Assembly: GCA_029204225.1 (NCBI GenBank) | Contig: CM055097.1 | Span: 72,731,210 to 72,795,209 of the forward strand | Direction of reading: 5' to 3' | Length of the DNA stretch: 64,000 bases | Origin: Diphasiastrum complanatum | Taxonomy: Eukaryota > Streptophyta > Lycopodiopsida > Lycopodiales > Lycopodiaceae | Part shown: one piece after another, positions 13,736 through 26,365 of the stretch | How the letters are laid out: each line of letters starts with the position of its first letter | How positions within the stretch are numbered: the stretch's first letter is position 1 | Position numbers and translations under genes: made by a program | The notes under the pieces: generated by a model | The model's input: only the letters and a program-made list of their open reading frames with translations | Database searches by the model: none | Told to the model about the DNA's origin: nothing

Positions 13736-14212
13736 ATGGCCGAAGAAACTGCAAATCAAGTTGCAAATCCAGGTGCACCATCCTATATGGTTATCTGCTA
13801 GCAGTTGAGTACGATACTCAATGATATGAATAATCGAAATAATTTGAGAGATTAGCAACTGGAAGTTCTTCCAAACCAAGTCAAATTGTTGTCTTTTCCC
13901 AATCTTGGTTTTCAACTGGAGACTTACTCGGGAGAGAAGAAGGAGAAGAAATCGGAAGTCATAGAAGACTGGCTCGTTAAGAGGAGCAGTTACTTTAGCC
14001 TGCATGGAGTTCTAAATGAGAAGAAAATTGAAAGCATCGTGTTGTTCTTACATGGAAAAGCGTCATCGTGGTGGCGAGATTTATCGGTGAAGCCTACTAC
14101 TTGGGATGCTTTTGCAGAAGTCTTTAAAAAACCTTTTGTGATAGCAGATGATGTTGACTACTACCAGAAATTTGTGAACTGCAAGATGGGTACTAAGAGT
14201 TTGGACTCTTAA
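13736..14212 (+). pseudogene. Ty3/gypsy gag N-terminal fragment
   Basis: Starts at an ATG at 13736 (MAEETANQVANPGAPSYMV). Stops appear near 13800 and 13852, then an open stretch of about 108 residues has the gag core: FQLETYSGEKKEKKSEVIEDW, LFLHGKASSWWRDLS and TTWDAFAEVFKKPF. It ends abruptly at 14212, where minus-strand copia gag begins, so the break is a nested insertion or a recombination junction. Confidence 0.75.
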
Positions 14213-14481
14213 TTCCAAGCTTCCAAAGATGATGTGCACTTACCAACTTCCTTGAGAAGCTCATTGGTAACATTCATCTTTATCATGTGTAGAGCCTTCT
14301 TGGCCCTCTTATCATATCTCATTTGATCTTGTTGTGTTGTTGGTCTCTCCTCCAAACCTACAACAATATGCAAAACATCATTCATCTCAAGAAGTGACTC
14401 CATCCTCACTTGCCACAATGAATAGTCACTTGAAGTAAGCCTATCATTGGCTTCCAATATGACTCCAATTGAGGTTGCCAT
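14213..14481 (-). pseudogene. Ty1/copia gag N-terminal fragment
   Basis: Begins MATSIGVILEANDRLTSSDY and continues through LWQVRMESLLEMNDVLHIV and KKALHMIKMNVTNELLKEVG, the N-terminus of plant copia gag (DUF4219/UBN2-like region). It stops at SSLEAWN, at the junction with the plus-strand gypsy gag. The same family recurs in this window at about 27548 and 48252 (plus strand). Leader and LTR lie to the right. Confidence 0.8.
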
Positions 14482-15073
14482 GTAACAATGACCCGATCTT
14501 CTTTTTCAACCTATTTCAATGCACAAAGCACTCCTTTGAACAACAACAAATGCTCCCAAAAGAAATCACCAAGATTTGAAACTATCTCACAAATTTTCTC
14601 TAGCACTTATACCAAGCAAATCAACACATAGAATCATGGAATCTTGATCAACCTATGATCTATCCTCAATCTAATGACATTTGCCACTTCCTAAAATTAA
14701 AACACACTCAAATGAACTCCAGCAACCTCACTATCTAGATATCCAATCAAAATTAAGGTTTTGACAAAATCACAAAAAATTGACTATTCCAAATCTATAT
14801 GCAAATGCTGAAATTTTGATTATGCAATCTAATAGCCACCACTAAGGCTAATCCAATGATCCAAAAATCAGCCAAATCCCGTTTGTGAAATCAAAAATCG
14901 GAATTGATCAAGTTTATAGACCTATATAGGATTTTGATCTACAAAAGATCCAATCTACAAAAGCAAAAAAACTCGATTTTGGTGTAGAATCCCCTCTAGC
15001 ATGCTCTAGACTTGATATCTTCACCAAATCATTGATATATCTGATTTCCTCCTTCATAACCTGAAACATACCA
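14482..15073 (-). other. Copia leader and degenerate primer-binding site
   Basis: About 590 bases of untranslated leader. On the minus strand 15060-15073 reads TGGTATGTTTCAGG; only the first six bases match the Met-tRNA PBS, so the site is degraded or shifted. Confidence 0.4.
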
Positions 15074-15610
15074 TGTGAAAGTTTTCAGATCCTTAAGATC
15101 CAATCAGCTTGAAATATCTTTGGTTAGAAAGAAAAATACACTACCAATCTCACCAATGTAGAAAAAACAGCATCTACACACAAAATGAGATGCAAACACT
15201 AATAGAACTTGATCAAACTTGAATGAAATGATAAAGTACTATTTCTATCCATACAAAATCAGCAAGCTATTGTATTTCACACGTGTGGATCCAAAAATAA
15301 TAGATCATTCTACACATAAAATTGCATGCAATCACAAGTATAGTGCACCAATGGATAGTAGAACCCAAGAGAACCATGTATAAGCATTAAATGAGATAGA
15401 GAAGAGAGAAGATCAATCTCTCCACGAGTTACATCCTTTTATAGCAAGTACAAAATTATTTAAAAAAAAAAGATTTCAACCATACATCTACACTTCACCT
15501 CTTCTCTCTCTTTCTCTGTCACATATTACAAATCTAATAATCTTAAATCTACTATTCTAAATAATACTAATAATCTATTACAAGACCATTTTAAACCATT
15601 TTAAATCAAT
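15074..15610 (-). mobile_element. 5' LTR of the minus-strand copia fragment (right boundary approximate)
   Basis: It begins TG at 15074 immediately after the PBS remnant. It holds a minus-strand TATA box, TATAAAAGG, at 15435-15443, and a CACACGTGTG palindrome at 15278-15287. I place the outer end near 15610 (ATCAATGCA), but with no partner LTR this is a guess. Confidence 0.5.
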
Positions 15611-16136
15611 GCAAAATTTAAAAACACACACACACTCTCTCTATCTCTTTCTATCTTTCACACTCTCTATCTCTTTCATAAAACAAACAAACAAACACCA
15701 ACCTCAAACAAAAAGAAAAAACAAAACAAACAAAAATCAAGCACCAACCTCAAACAATGATCTTCAAGCAGTGATCTTGAAGCACCCTTAAGCACTCAAG
15801 CCCTCAAGCCCTAAACACTGATTACCCTCAATCGCCTTCAATCGCTCCAAAGATGCTCAAATCTGCAAAAAAAAAAGTGAAAGAGAAGGCGCTGGATCGC
15901 TCGAATTGGAAAGATTGGCTTTCCCTCCAAAATGCTAACCCTACTTTTTTTAGGTCTAGATTCAATGTACCCAACTATTCAATTCCTAAAACTCGCCTCC
16001 AAACTTTCCCACACTTTCAAAAAGTCTTTATTCAAATGAAATTTAGAAGAATGAACTTTGAAAAGTTATTCTCTAAGTCTAAAACAAGTTTTGGCCTCAA
16101 TATGCCAAATATGAAAATATTGACAAAATGATCAAA
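15611..16136 (+). other. Low-complexity stretch and unrecognised 92-codon ORF
   Basis: CA/CT-rich and AAAC-rich low-complexity sequence (15622-15740) leads into an ORF at 15853-16131 starting MLKSAKKKVKEKALDRSNW. It is lysine-rich at the start with no motif I recognise. It may be the truncated start of a captured host gene or chance. It ends where minus-strand copia pol begins. Confidence 0.25.
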
Positions 16137-17340
16137 CTAGTTGAATCTTTCACATTTGGCACATAGTCTTGCTTTGAACCTGTTGGTAGAACCATCATTA
16201 TTGTACTTGATTCTAAACACCCACTTGCATCCAATAATATGCTTGTTGATAGGTGGATCCACTAGATCCCAAGTGTTGTAGGCAATCAAGGCTTCATACT
16301 CCTTTGTCATGGTTTCATACCACTCCTTTGATTGGAGTGGATCTTGGACACTTCTAGGCTCTTCATGAGAGATAAAAAATGCATAATTGGTGGATACATC
16401 ATCCACTTGTTTGCCTTACTCCACATAAGAGAGCCTCTTGGGCTCGAATCTCTCTCTCATAGATCTTCCTGGTGTGGTTGCTTGAAGATGCTTCTCCTCA
16501 AGCCTCAACCCCAACATGTCTTGATTGTCTTCAAGATTGATAATAGAAAATACTTCATGAGGTGCTTTGATCTTGGCCCCTTACAAGTTGAACTTTTGAC
16601 CTTCATGAAAGATTACATCTCTACTTTCAATGACTTTGTTAGTAGAGAATATGAAGATTCTATAAGCTTTCTTTGTAGATGAATATCCAACCATAACACC
16701 TTTGATAGGACTAGGATCATCTTTCTTCCTAATCTCTAAAGACATAGAGAAAAGCAAATACATCCAAAGATTCTAAGGTGATCAACCTCAGGATTCTCCA
16801 TCTCAAAAGGTGATTCCCCTCCTAGAGAAAGATGAGGAATTATACTACAAAGGTAATTGGCACATGTAATCGCTTCTCCCCAAAAGTCTTTTGGAAGAGA
16901 TGCTTCAATCCTTAGAGATTTTGCACATTCACATAAAATTCTATTTTTTTCTCTCCGCAGTTCCATTTTGTTGAGGGGAATAAGCACGAGTAAACTCTCT
17001 TTTGACTCCCTCTTGCTCACAAAAGTCATGAACTTTGTTGGAGAGATACTCTCCACCACCATCACATCTCAAAGCTTTTAGTTTGAAGGAAAATTTCTTT
17101 TCTACTAAAGCTTGACCATAGATGCCATGGCTTTGAAGTTGGGATGGCCCAATCCTTTATGCCACAAGTCTTCTTGATAAATATTGATCTTGTAGGCTAC
17201 ATCACAAATGTTAGCACTCTCACTAGAATCTAGTTTGTTGATCCCTCCAAATCTAGTTCTACTAGCAATTGTTGGGTTCTTTCCTTCTTGGTTAATCAAT
17301 CTCCTTTCAATGTTGAATACTCCTCTTAATCATGATCACC
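16137..17340 (-). pseudogene. Ty1/copia pol fragment: integrase to start of RT
   Basis: From 17340 leftwards: the integrase zinc-domain start (WHKGLGHPNFKAMASMVKL), then a jump at about 17104 straight to the second half of the core (LRCDGGGEYLSN and QQNGTAERKK). The cysteine pair and first catalytic aspartate are therefore deleted. Next come the linker (NYLCSIIPHLSLGGESPFE; GVMVGYSSTKKAYRIFI) and the RT start (IGCKWVFRIKYNNDGS, then KARLCAK), cut at 16137. Stops and frameshifts occur throughout. This cannot be the same insertion as the gag at 14213-14481, because pol here lies upstream of that gag in the reading direction. Confidence 0.85.
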
Positions 17341-18749
17341 TACTTAGAATCTGCACTTTCCAATCAAGCTACCTATCACTTCTACAAAAACAACTGAGGG
17401 TATTGTTATTCCTAACAGTCCTCAATTCATTGGCATTTCCATAGAATGTGTGGAACATGGCAAGCATAATTCAACAACTTATTCTAAGCATTTAGCATTA
17501 TAACTCCAGCCTATCGTCATGAATAACTCAGATAAGATCTACTTGCTTAACATGCATTCTATGAATTCTCCATTCACAATTAACAAATTCATAATCTCAA
17601 ATATACAATCTCACACTTATACAGCAGATAAACTCTTTCTAGCACAATTCTCCTTGGTTAGCAACAGAACATCACACCCGCTCAGTACACAATTATATGC
17701 AACAGATGGCACAAAGAACTGATTAGAAGTATCTCAAGGATTCTCATTCCAATGAAAATAGCTCTGTACAAACTCTATGCATCAATGCGCATTTACACAA
17801 TAACTCTGCTCGTTACTAGAATGGTCATCAATACATCCAGATGACATGTTTAGAAAATTTGAGACAATAGTTTTTTAATCAAATTGCTTTGACGAACAAC
17901 ACTCGTCAAGAATGTCCATGAACTATCCAAGTGCGCGCCAGACAACTAAGCTTTGAGAAACAATGTTTGTCAAGAAATTTCGTTCAATTTCTCTTGTAAA
18001 AAAAAATACATGACTTGCACTAGGCTCAAAATTACTCTCTCTCTCAATCACCAACTCTCTAACTTGACTTGTTAGCCTCCTCACTAACTTTTGCCTTCTG
18101 CTAGCTTTGTGTGTTTCTCTTTTCTATCTTCTCTATCTTTTAGCCCATCATTTTGTTTCTTTGTCGTCGCTTTCTACAACTGAATATTGTTGTTTGGCTC
18201 TCCACTCTCAAGTCATGTCCAACTCACTCTCAAGCAACTAACTATTTTCTCCTCACCTCATGGTCTTACACAACAAGATGCCATGGTTGGGTCTTTAACT
18301 TACAAGTCTAGTTACTTTGAAAATTTCAAGAACTCGGGTCAACTGGTATCGTAAATATTCCTTCGGCTGATTGTGATATTGGTAGAGAATCTACCAACAT
18401 TGCCCTCCGCCAACCTTGTTGCAGGTCCCTCTACAACATCAATTTGACTCTTTTAGCCAGGCTCTTCGGTTATTGATCTGGTTCTCTTGCTCTTGCAAAT
18501 TGGTTTCACTATCAGTTGCAGTCTTTCGGTTAATCCTTCAGTGGAAGTCCAAGCCTACTGCCATACCATCCCTATTCGAAACATCAATGAACTTATTCTA
18601 TCCTAAGAATATACATAAAAAATTGATTCGTTAATCCATTAAGTAAATGGATTACAAGACAATGCTGGTTATCAAAAATGGGTAACTGGATTCAGTTATG
18701 GATGAACAGGATGGAGAAGGAATGGGGGTAAGTGTCGCAGTGGGAGTGG
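17341..18749. other. Unannotated 1.4 kb
   Basis: AT-rich with CT-rich patches (18030-18140) and no recognisable domain. TGGTATCGTAAATATTCC near 18343 starts like a PBS but does not continue as one. A ~72-codon frame at 18416 shows no features. Confidence 0.4.
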
Positions 18750-19973
18750 TCAGGTAGTGGTCTCGGATGATCCTCCCATGTTGTGCCCATCTTGATCTTC
18801 TTTCTTTTCTGGATGAGCAAGTCCTGCTTGTACCTTGCATGTAGTACTCCAGAGCTGGTTCACCTGTTCAAGGACATGCTTCAAGTCCTGTTGCATCTTC
18901 TGGATCTGACTTTGAAATTCAAACAGTTTTTTTCGTAGTGCTTTACCTATGGCCATCATTTTGGTCTTCTTCACTTGTGGAAGCAATATCGGTGATTGAG
19001 ACTTGTTACTTTCTATGTCTGAGCCAGATCGGTTTGGAGCTCTGGTGCGTAAGCTTCTTCTTCGCTTGATGCTCTTCTTACGCTTTGCGGACTCTTGCTT
19101 CTTCTCTTTTGTAAGTGGTGTCTACTCCTCGGCAGTCTCTGCTCCGATTGTTGCTCCTTGAGCGCTCTTGCTATCTTTCTTCTGGGGTGTGATCTTTTTT
19201 GAGGATTTTGTGGCTGGTGTAGATGCTTCCAATTTTTCTTCTTCCTGAGCAACTACGTCTGGCTCAATTATCATTTGCAACTATCTAGGTTGCTTGTCCA
19301 AAAGTGGTAAGACTACCTTCAGGTCATGGCATTGGATCTGGGATTGTGTAATGTGAAAAAATAGGTACCCAAAGGTGGTGAAGCTCTGCTTCTTGCTAAT
19401 TCCTTCATGTAGAAAATTTGCTATTGTGTTGGCCCAGCTATAGAGTGCAACTCTTTGTACAAGTGATTCTGTTAGCAACAAAAAAACTAATATAGGAATA
19501 CATTTTACCTTCGACTTCTGCTTGTGTGTATACTTGGTCAGATATGCACATGCTGCTACCAATTTCTTGCTCTTGATGGTCTCTGGCAGATAGCCATCCT
19601 TGTTCTTGTACTTGTCCACCGATGTATCCAAGAATTGGAGATGCTGGGTGCTTTCTAGCTCCTTCAATTTCTTAATGATTCTGATTGGTCCTTCTAAAAA
19701 CCCAAACTCCATTGGGTCTTTGGTGGCCAGAGGCACAACGAACGTGAGGCTACTACTCCTTGAGAGATTGAATGAAAACTCCTTCAGGATAGGGTTATAT
19801 CGATTATATGCCACTGTCATTAGGAAATGGCTTTGATAACAGTGGGTTGGACGGATCTTAAACTGTTGGATCGATTTTCTAAAGAGTAAGAAATAAGTCC
19901 TTGATGTTTTTCTCAAGTTCAATAATGTTGTGGAGTGTGAATCTATATAATGAAGTATTTGTTCATCAGTCAT
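18750..19973 (-). pseudogene. Unknown ~400-codon protein: globular N-half, basic middle, coiled-coil C-terminus
   Basis: I do not recognise this protein. It opens with an ATG at 19973 and runs 230 codons before a TAG. The same frame then continues past that stop and one further stop to 18750, which suggests a single ancestral ORF of about 400 codons. The N-terminal part is hydrophobic/aromatic with no catalytic motif (it includes YLTKYTHKQKSKVKCIPIL and SWANTIANFLHEGISKKQS). The middle is rich in lysine and serine (EKKQESAKRKKSIKRRS) and resembles a nuclear-localisation region. The end looks like a coiled coil (KKLFEFQSQIQKMQQDLKHV). It lies just beyond a gypsy 3' LTR. It may be an accessory ORF of a Tat/Athila-like element; a weak resemblance to the ORF at 42388-43200 supports that. 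Confidence 0.45.
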
Positions 19974-19981
19974 TTTACAAA

Positions 19982-21058
19982 TGAAGTCAATAAGTTCTCC
20001 TAATCCAAAGGTAGTGTCTCCAAAGGTCCTCCAAGTAACCTACAAGCTCCAAGATGCTCCCCAACTCCAAGCTAGGATGCCTCCACCTGCAAGTAAGGAT
20101 CTTCAAGCCTCCATGGATCTCTCCTCCACCTATGTCCCTAATCTTAATCACAAAGGTAGATAACAAGTGGCCTCAAGTATTCACCATCCAACCATAGCTA
20201 GCTAGAATCTTGCAACTTGGCTAATTTAGCACCCCCTTGCTAACCAATAACTAATCACAAGCATACCACCACAAACCATAGCATACTCAAGATCCAAACC
20301 CTACTTATGTAGGCAAGATCCAAATCCTAAGCATACTACACACAAGAAAACACTCTATACACTAATAGCCACACTAGAGCATAAGCATAGCAAACAATAG
20401 AGATCTTTCCCCCTCCCTACGGCTGCCCTCCTCCCCTCATATAGATGGCAAATGGCAGTCTCCAATACACTATGGAGTTCCATGCACAACCAATGAGAAA
20501 GAGAGAGGCCTAGGGGAGTTAAAGAACCTTCATAGGCTTATGGAAGGTCAAGAGACTTCTTCCATAACCTATGACTCTTTGAATGTCTTTCTTGTGGGAG
20601 TTGGGAACTCAATAGACACCTTGGAAGTGTGCCTCCTAGGTCCCATTGCCCAAGTTGTGCTTGTATACTTTTGGTCCAAGACCAATAAAGTGACATGGTT
20701 CAAGGATGAGGCCCAAGGTTTAGAAAAATAGCCAAAACACCCATGGTAATGACTTTCTAACACCTCACTAGGTTCCATACCTCCGACCAAGGCATAGACA
20801 CCTACCTGCCCTTGTCCAAGGACACTAGTACCCTAATTTAGAGACACATACCCTTAATACTAAGGGTACCCCTTATCCAAGGGTAAGTTGATTCCATACC
20901 TCCGACCAAGGTATAGTCACTTGTCTGTCCTTATCCAAAGGCACCTAGCCTTAATTCTAAGGATATCCCTTATCCAAGGGTAACTTGCCATTTAGCCCCA
21001 ACACTAAATGGACATATAGGGGTCACTAAAGTACTACTAATTACATAGGTATGTAACA
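19982..21058 (-). mobile_element. 3' LTR of chromodomain gypsy element (left end approximate)
   Basis: On the minus strand, pol is followed by a purine tract (GTTTAGAGGATAGGAT) and then TGTTACATACC, the expected polypurine-tract/LTR junction at 21058. A TATA-like CTATATGAG lies near 20440. A ~119-base internal tandem duplication occupies about 20771-20987; both copies carry CCATACCTCCGACCAAGG and CCTTATCCAAGGGTAA. I put the outer end at 19982 (TG on the plus strand), but no target duplication or second LTR confirms it. Confidence 0.45.
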
Positions 21059-21079
21059 ATCCTATCCTCTAAACTTAAA

Positions 21080-22464
21080 TTTTTCCTTGTAGGAAAAAAT
21101 TTGGAATATTCTTCTATAGATCAACCTCCTTTTTCCAGGTATCCTCTTCTTCTGATTTGCCCCTCCACCTGACTAAAAATTCCCGACGCACTCTATTCCT
21201 TAGAGTTTTCTACCGACTATTAACAATCGCCTTGGGTTCAGGTGGTCCACTCGCGAACTCATTATGAAGAAGCTCCACTAGATCTTCCATAGGGACCAGG
21301 GTTTCTCCAACCCCCAACGAGGATTTCAACTTGCTAATGTGGAAAACATGATGAATTCCAACATTAGCTAGAAGGTTTGATTTGTATGTGACCTTGTTTA
21401 TCACTTGGATAATCTTAAAAGGACCGCAATACCTAGGCGCCAACTTTGCACACTTAATAGTTTTCAAGTCCCTAGAGTGACTAGGAACCCTCAGAAACAC
21501 CCAGTCGTTGACCAAGAATACCTTGTGCTTCCGAGATAGATCAGCATAGTGTCTTTCCCTATCCTGGGCACTTCTTATGCTATCTTTAGCCAGCTGTAAC
21601 ATTTCTTGCATATCCACAAGGAAATCAGTTGTGGCTTGCACCCTAAGATTTTTCATGCCAACACAAATCGGTGACCGAGGTTGATAATCATACATAAGCA
21701 TGAAAGGGCTGAATTCGGTCGCTGAATGTTTTGGACTATTATATGCAAATTCCACCAGTGGAAGGTAATTTTTCCAATCAGACTGCCGATGGCCCACATA
21801 TGTTTGCAGCATATCCTCCATCGTCTAATTGGTCCTTTTCGTTTGACCGTTTGATTCCAAATGATCTGTAGAACTCATACTTAAAGTCGTTTCCAATCTT
21901 ACCAAAAATTCCCAGTGAATTTTGGGTCATGGTCACTGACAATATCGCAAGGCAACCCGTATAGTCGAAAAAGCTTCTCAACAAATAGTTGAGCTAGTTC
22001 TGGAGCTTTAACAGTAGTGTTTGTTGGGATAAATTGAGCAAACTTCATAAGTCTGTCAACAATGACCTAAACCGAATTGTGGCCCTTCCCTGTACGTGGG
22101 AGCCCGACCACAAAATCCATAGATATACTTTTTCACTTTCCGATAGGAATATCTAAAGGATGTAATAGGTCACTAGCTTTTAGTCTCTCTGCTTTATTTA
22201 ACTGGCACTTAGCACATTTAAGTACATAGGCCTCTCACTCATGCAAGATTTGGACGCTTACTGTGTCATTCTCCGGTAAATCCTGTTTTGAATAGCAAAA
22301 TCCATTTCAGCCTTTCCCTGATTCGAGGAATCTTGTATACCTGAATCGACCTCAGAAAGTACTTGTTGCCAATAATTTTCGAAAAAAGAATCGGACTCAT
22401 ATAGTCCTTGGAGAGACTGAAACAACCTTGGTTCTATAAAAGTAAAGCATAATTGATTAAACAC
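21080..22464 (-). pseudogene. Ty3/gypsy integrase C-terminal half plus chromodomain (chromovirus)
   Basis: Integrase inserts the cDNA; in chromoviruses a C-terminal chromodomain directs it to chromatin. Minus-strand reading runs through decayed core (21830-22460), then an open block: MEDMLQTYV, WKNYLPLVEFAYNSPKHSAT and the GPF-type C-terminal domain (RYCGPFKIIQVINKVTYK; VFHISKLKSSLG). After a TAG near 21207 the same frame continues into a chromodomain (REFLVRWRGKSEEEDTW, about 21120-21175). RT and RNase H are absent. The stop before the chromodomain and the broken core make it a pseudogene. The 3' LTR follows at once. Confidence 0.85.
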
Positions 22465-22989
22465 AATAAACGACAGTGATTGATTTAGATTAATGTATAG
22501 AAATACAAGTCAGATTGATGCTATGAGCACAAGACAATAGCGGACGAAATCGCGTGCTCAGAAAGCTAACTCCGCTTTGTAAAAGCTATGAGCTTATTAC
22601 AGACAATCAATTTGAAAGAAAGAATCGATACATGAAGGCATCTACAATGTCTCTCTATAAATTACTATATGTATAGATGAGTGCACAAAGAAAATGGCAT
22701 GGAGTTGTTGTGCCATCTAGAGGAGATTGTGGCTGCTGTTGTCATTGTCCAAGTCGTTGCACAGTACATGAGTGGGTGTGAGAAGGCTTCGACTATTCGA
22801 AGTCAAGAGAGTCATTGTTGTCGCCCATTAAGTTGGGATAGTGACCGATAAGTCGTCCAACTCCAACAAGTCTGATGCCATTCTCTAGTCTATCTTCAAT
22901 AATAGAGTATTTCTATAGACTGTGTGACAATGCATGTAAAATTGCAATATGAATGGAAGTAGATTAACATGGAATTTAGGAGAGTAGAG
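22465..22989. other. Probable LTR-derived sequence, no gene
   Basis: It lies between the gypsy integrase and the C-terminus of a minus-strand copia pol. A purine run (AAGAGAGGG, minus strand, about 23010-23025) could be that copia's polypurine tract, making this its 3' LTR. I found no partner to confirm it. Confidence 0.35.
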
Positions 22990-23710
22990 GAAATAAATCC
23001 AAAACCCTCTCTTAATTTGAATCCGTGAATGCCTTGATCTTCAGACTGAGCAATGCACAAAATTTGTTGTGTGTATTAATGCTCAATGCCTTAGTAAACA
23101 AATCTACAATCATGTCTTGCATCCGACAATACGTTAAGCTTATCTCTCTGCTAAGAACCGTACCTCTGACATAGTGATATTGGATCTCAATGTGCTTACT
23201 CCTAGAGTAAAATCTAGGGGGGGGCGATAAGGCAATAACACTCTAGCTATCACAAAATACAATTGTTGGGGTGTACTGATTCAAACTTATATCTAACAAT
23301 AAATTTCTCAACCGAAATGTTTCTTTACTAGCTTGAGAAGTACCAATGTACTCTGCTTCTATAGAGAAAAGAGCAATTGAGGTTTGCTTACAACTCTTCC
23401 AAGAGATAGGACCGCCATTGAAGAAGAATGTAAATCCAGATGTGGATTTACGAATATCTACATCTCCTCTCCAGCTTGCATCAAAATATCCACTGAGCAA
23501 AAGGAGATTGTTCTTGTTGACTCTCCCATAGTAGATGCACTGGTCCGTTGTAGCTCGTATATATCTCATGATTCTTATAAGGGCCTTACAATGGGTGATG
23601 CTAGGATTAGCCATGAATTGGCTTAGTGAGTTGACTGCAGAAGCAATATCAGGTCTTGTGTAGACCATTGCATACATGAGGGATCCAAGTATCGATTGAT
23701 ATGGATATTT
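22990..23710 (-). pseudogene. Ty1/copia RT tail and RNase H fragment
   Basis: The minus-strand frame reads YTRPDIASAVNSLSQFM, then the RNase H motifs: a DASWRGD-type aspartate, KSTSGFTFFFNGGPISW, EAEYIGTSQASKE and FCDS. After a frameshift it ends in DMIVDLFTKALSINTH. This differs from the other copia sequences here and belongs to another lineage. The main open block is 23243-23677. Confidence 0.8.
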
Positions 23711-24633
23711 GCCTCAATACATGAAAAAAGACAAATTTTCACACTATGAGTGGACAAATCACTCCTGCTCTTGCAAGACTCAAGAGCATACATTTGAAGA
23801 AATAACCATTTGCTTTCTAATTGATCTAAAATCAATTTCAAATCATTAAGAACATCAACTATGTTCTGAATAGAGACATCATACTCAACTAGTATGGCTT
23901 TACTCCAACTTTGAGATGCAAAAGTCTCACTAAAGCAAATTGATTCACCAAATGACATTAGAGAAGCAAGCATGAGATGTGTACTACTTGAAATGTGCTC
24001 CTCTTCTCTTGAAATGTGAGCCATGTGAGCTCAACCATGTCTCTTGATATTCTTCTTGGAATCATAACTTGAGAAGGACTCTTCTCCTCAATCCTTGGCA
24101 CACTTGACTGTTTAGATGACTCCTCAAGATCAACTTCTTGGTGCTCCTCCTTGATGGAAATCCAAGACCTCCATGTCTCAAAATGATCACAACAAACATG
24201 ATAATATAATGTGCACTTCATATGATCGTCAACATTACTTATGCTAGAACCATAAGTCCAAAAATCACCACAACCTGGCATGATTTTTTTAATATTGAAA
24301 TTAAGAAGTACTTCCATCTCATTAAGGCTAACTACTTGCTTATGGATATAAGTGTCCACTTTGGATGCCTCACTTATTCTCATAAGAAGTTTACAACTCC
24401 AAGCCTCATGCATCTTTCCACAAAGGAAACACCTCTTCTTGGATTTGTCCTTCTTGCCTTTGCACTTTGAACTTGAAGCTCCATCCTTCAACTCGCCCCC
24501 CCTTGCTTTGGTTCTCCTTGGATGGATTAGTCTTCATTTTGTAGCATCTTGAGACAAAATGATCTCTCTTGCCACAAAGGTTGCATTTAGGATCCTTACT
24601 TGCCTCCAATAGGTTGCCACCAATTGATGCCAT
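23711..24633 (-). pseudogene. Copia gag-like fragment with two zinc knuckles
   Basis: An ATG at about 24633 opens MASIGGNLLEASKDPKCNLC. The first knuckle is CNLCGKRDHFVSRC (CX2CX4HX4C). After a frameshift a second, CFLCGKMHEAWSC, has only three residues before the histidine. The frame then runs about 150 residues to 23958 with no protease motif, and a further decayed frame covers 23623-24024. The order suggests gag C-terminus joined to an eroded protease/integrase region. Confidence 0.6.
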
Positions 24634-24855
24634 GATGAGGAAGTAAAACCTTGTGATATGACTTTTCAAGATGTAATTTGTGACTCTCAAGAAACTAGAT
24701 TTCAACACATTCAAAAATCTAGAAGGATCTACACAAGATCTAGACCACAAATTTTGAATCATATCTCTTTCAACCTAGTGAATTGGAAACTAATCTTTGC
24801 TTTGATCACTAAGACAAAAGCACTCTATCAAATCACAATAATCAGATCCAAATAG

Positions 24856-26365
24856 TGTTAGATTTTAGCAATTTTCACATGGTTTAGGCAATTTGTTGAC
24901 ATCTATGTGGATCCACACGTGTGAGGACTTGTCCACACGTGTGAAATAACACTTGTAATATTCAGATCCATTTTATTTAGTTTTTATTTGAGTCAAATAT
25001 GGAATTTCCTAAATTATAGGAGTTAGATCCTAGATTGTAGGAGTCTAGAAGGTCAACACAAACCACCAATGGATGATGTGGCAAATTAGATAGATCTTAT
25101 CCAAAGTGGATATGGATGAGTACTATGAGCTGTCCCACACGTGCTAGATGCAGCTTAGAGAGAAACTATCATGATTATGTACTTGATCCATGATTGATCC
25201 ATTGTTGAGCTAATGATGAGAAACATTGGTTTGTTGAGCAATGTTGTTGTTGTCACTCTCTTTAGCAACTTCTTTGTGAATGAATGCTTAGTATTTCATA
25301 ATTAAACTTATTCTTTGTTATCAGGCTATACAGTTATAGTAATTCACACGTGTGAAGTCGTGGGTCATCATTTTTTTATTGTTCTTGCTTGGAATCACTA
25401 AAATTGTCAAGTAGAAGCTAGAATTGGAAGCTACTCTTGATGTAGATCAAGATTCCAAGCTACCAATCACTCGAAATTTGTCAAATTTCTCACACAATGT
25501 CCTTGCAATTCAAGTATTTGGTTTGTCTTTGCCAATTGTCTCTACAATCTCTAAAAGGAAGATAAATAATATTCTCATATAGGGTTTTGTACCTATCAAA
25601 TTCTAGCTCCCAATAAATGCACCAATGTCAAAATATTTTCTAGCAATGAATTGAACCAACTAGCAATGTATAGAGACAAATCAATAAGTCTATTGTTTAT
25701 TAATTTTACTTTATATATGTATTAAATGTGGTTTTTAATTTTAACCCTAAATAATTTATGGGATAGATTGTTGAAAAAATTGAAGAGTTTTTCAAGCTCT
25801 CTATAGATGTGAAGGGTTATAAATAATGACTTTATTCTAGTTGTACATTAGTAATAGTTTTAATATAATTAGTAGGCCAACAATCTCCATCTATTGTGTA
25901 TTCAATATTAATATTTATAATAATGATTGATTTTTATGTATATGAGTCTGATATAAATGATATATTAACATTTTTGTTAGGTATTTTCCGAAATTTCAAC
26001 AAATAGTTTTTGTTATCATACCATCACTAGTAGAGTCTATTTCCATTTTGTATTTTATCATATCAATATAGTACCCAAGTATATTAGTATACAGTAGTTT
26101 CTGGAGAGTGGGACAGCTCATAGTACTCATCCATATCCACTTTGGATAAGAGTTATCTAATTTGCCACATCATCCATTGGTGGTTTGTGTTGACCTTCTA
26201 GATTCCTACAATCTAGGATCTAACTCCTATAATTTAGGAGATTCCATATTTGACTCAAATAAAAACTAAATAAAATGGATATGAATATTACAAGTGTTAT
26301 CACGTGTGGATCCACATAGATGTCAACAAATTGCCTAAACCATGTGAAAATTGCTAAAATCTAAC
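24856..26365. repeat. Large inverted repeat (~260-280 bp arms) in copia LTR sequence
   Basis: About 24856-25133 is the near-exact reverse complement of about 26106-26365, with ~970 bases between. The arms share long blocks (GGATATGGATGAGTACTATG, CACAAACCACCAATGGATGA) and differ by scattered substitutions and a short indel near the CACACGTGTG sites. The loop at about 25150-25485 matches, in reverse complement, the LTR at 43330-43680. So it is built of LTR pieces in opposite orientation. Confidence 0.85.

Noticed and set aside
18340..18360. PBS-like TGGTATCGTAAATATTCC
   Set aside because: Only the first seven bases match; no LTR end or gag is nearby.
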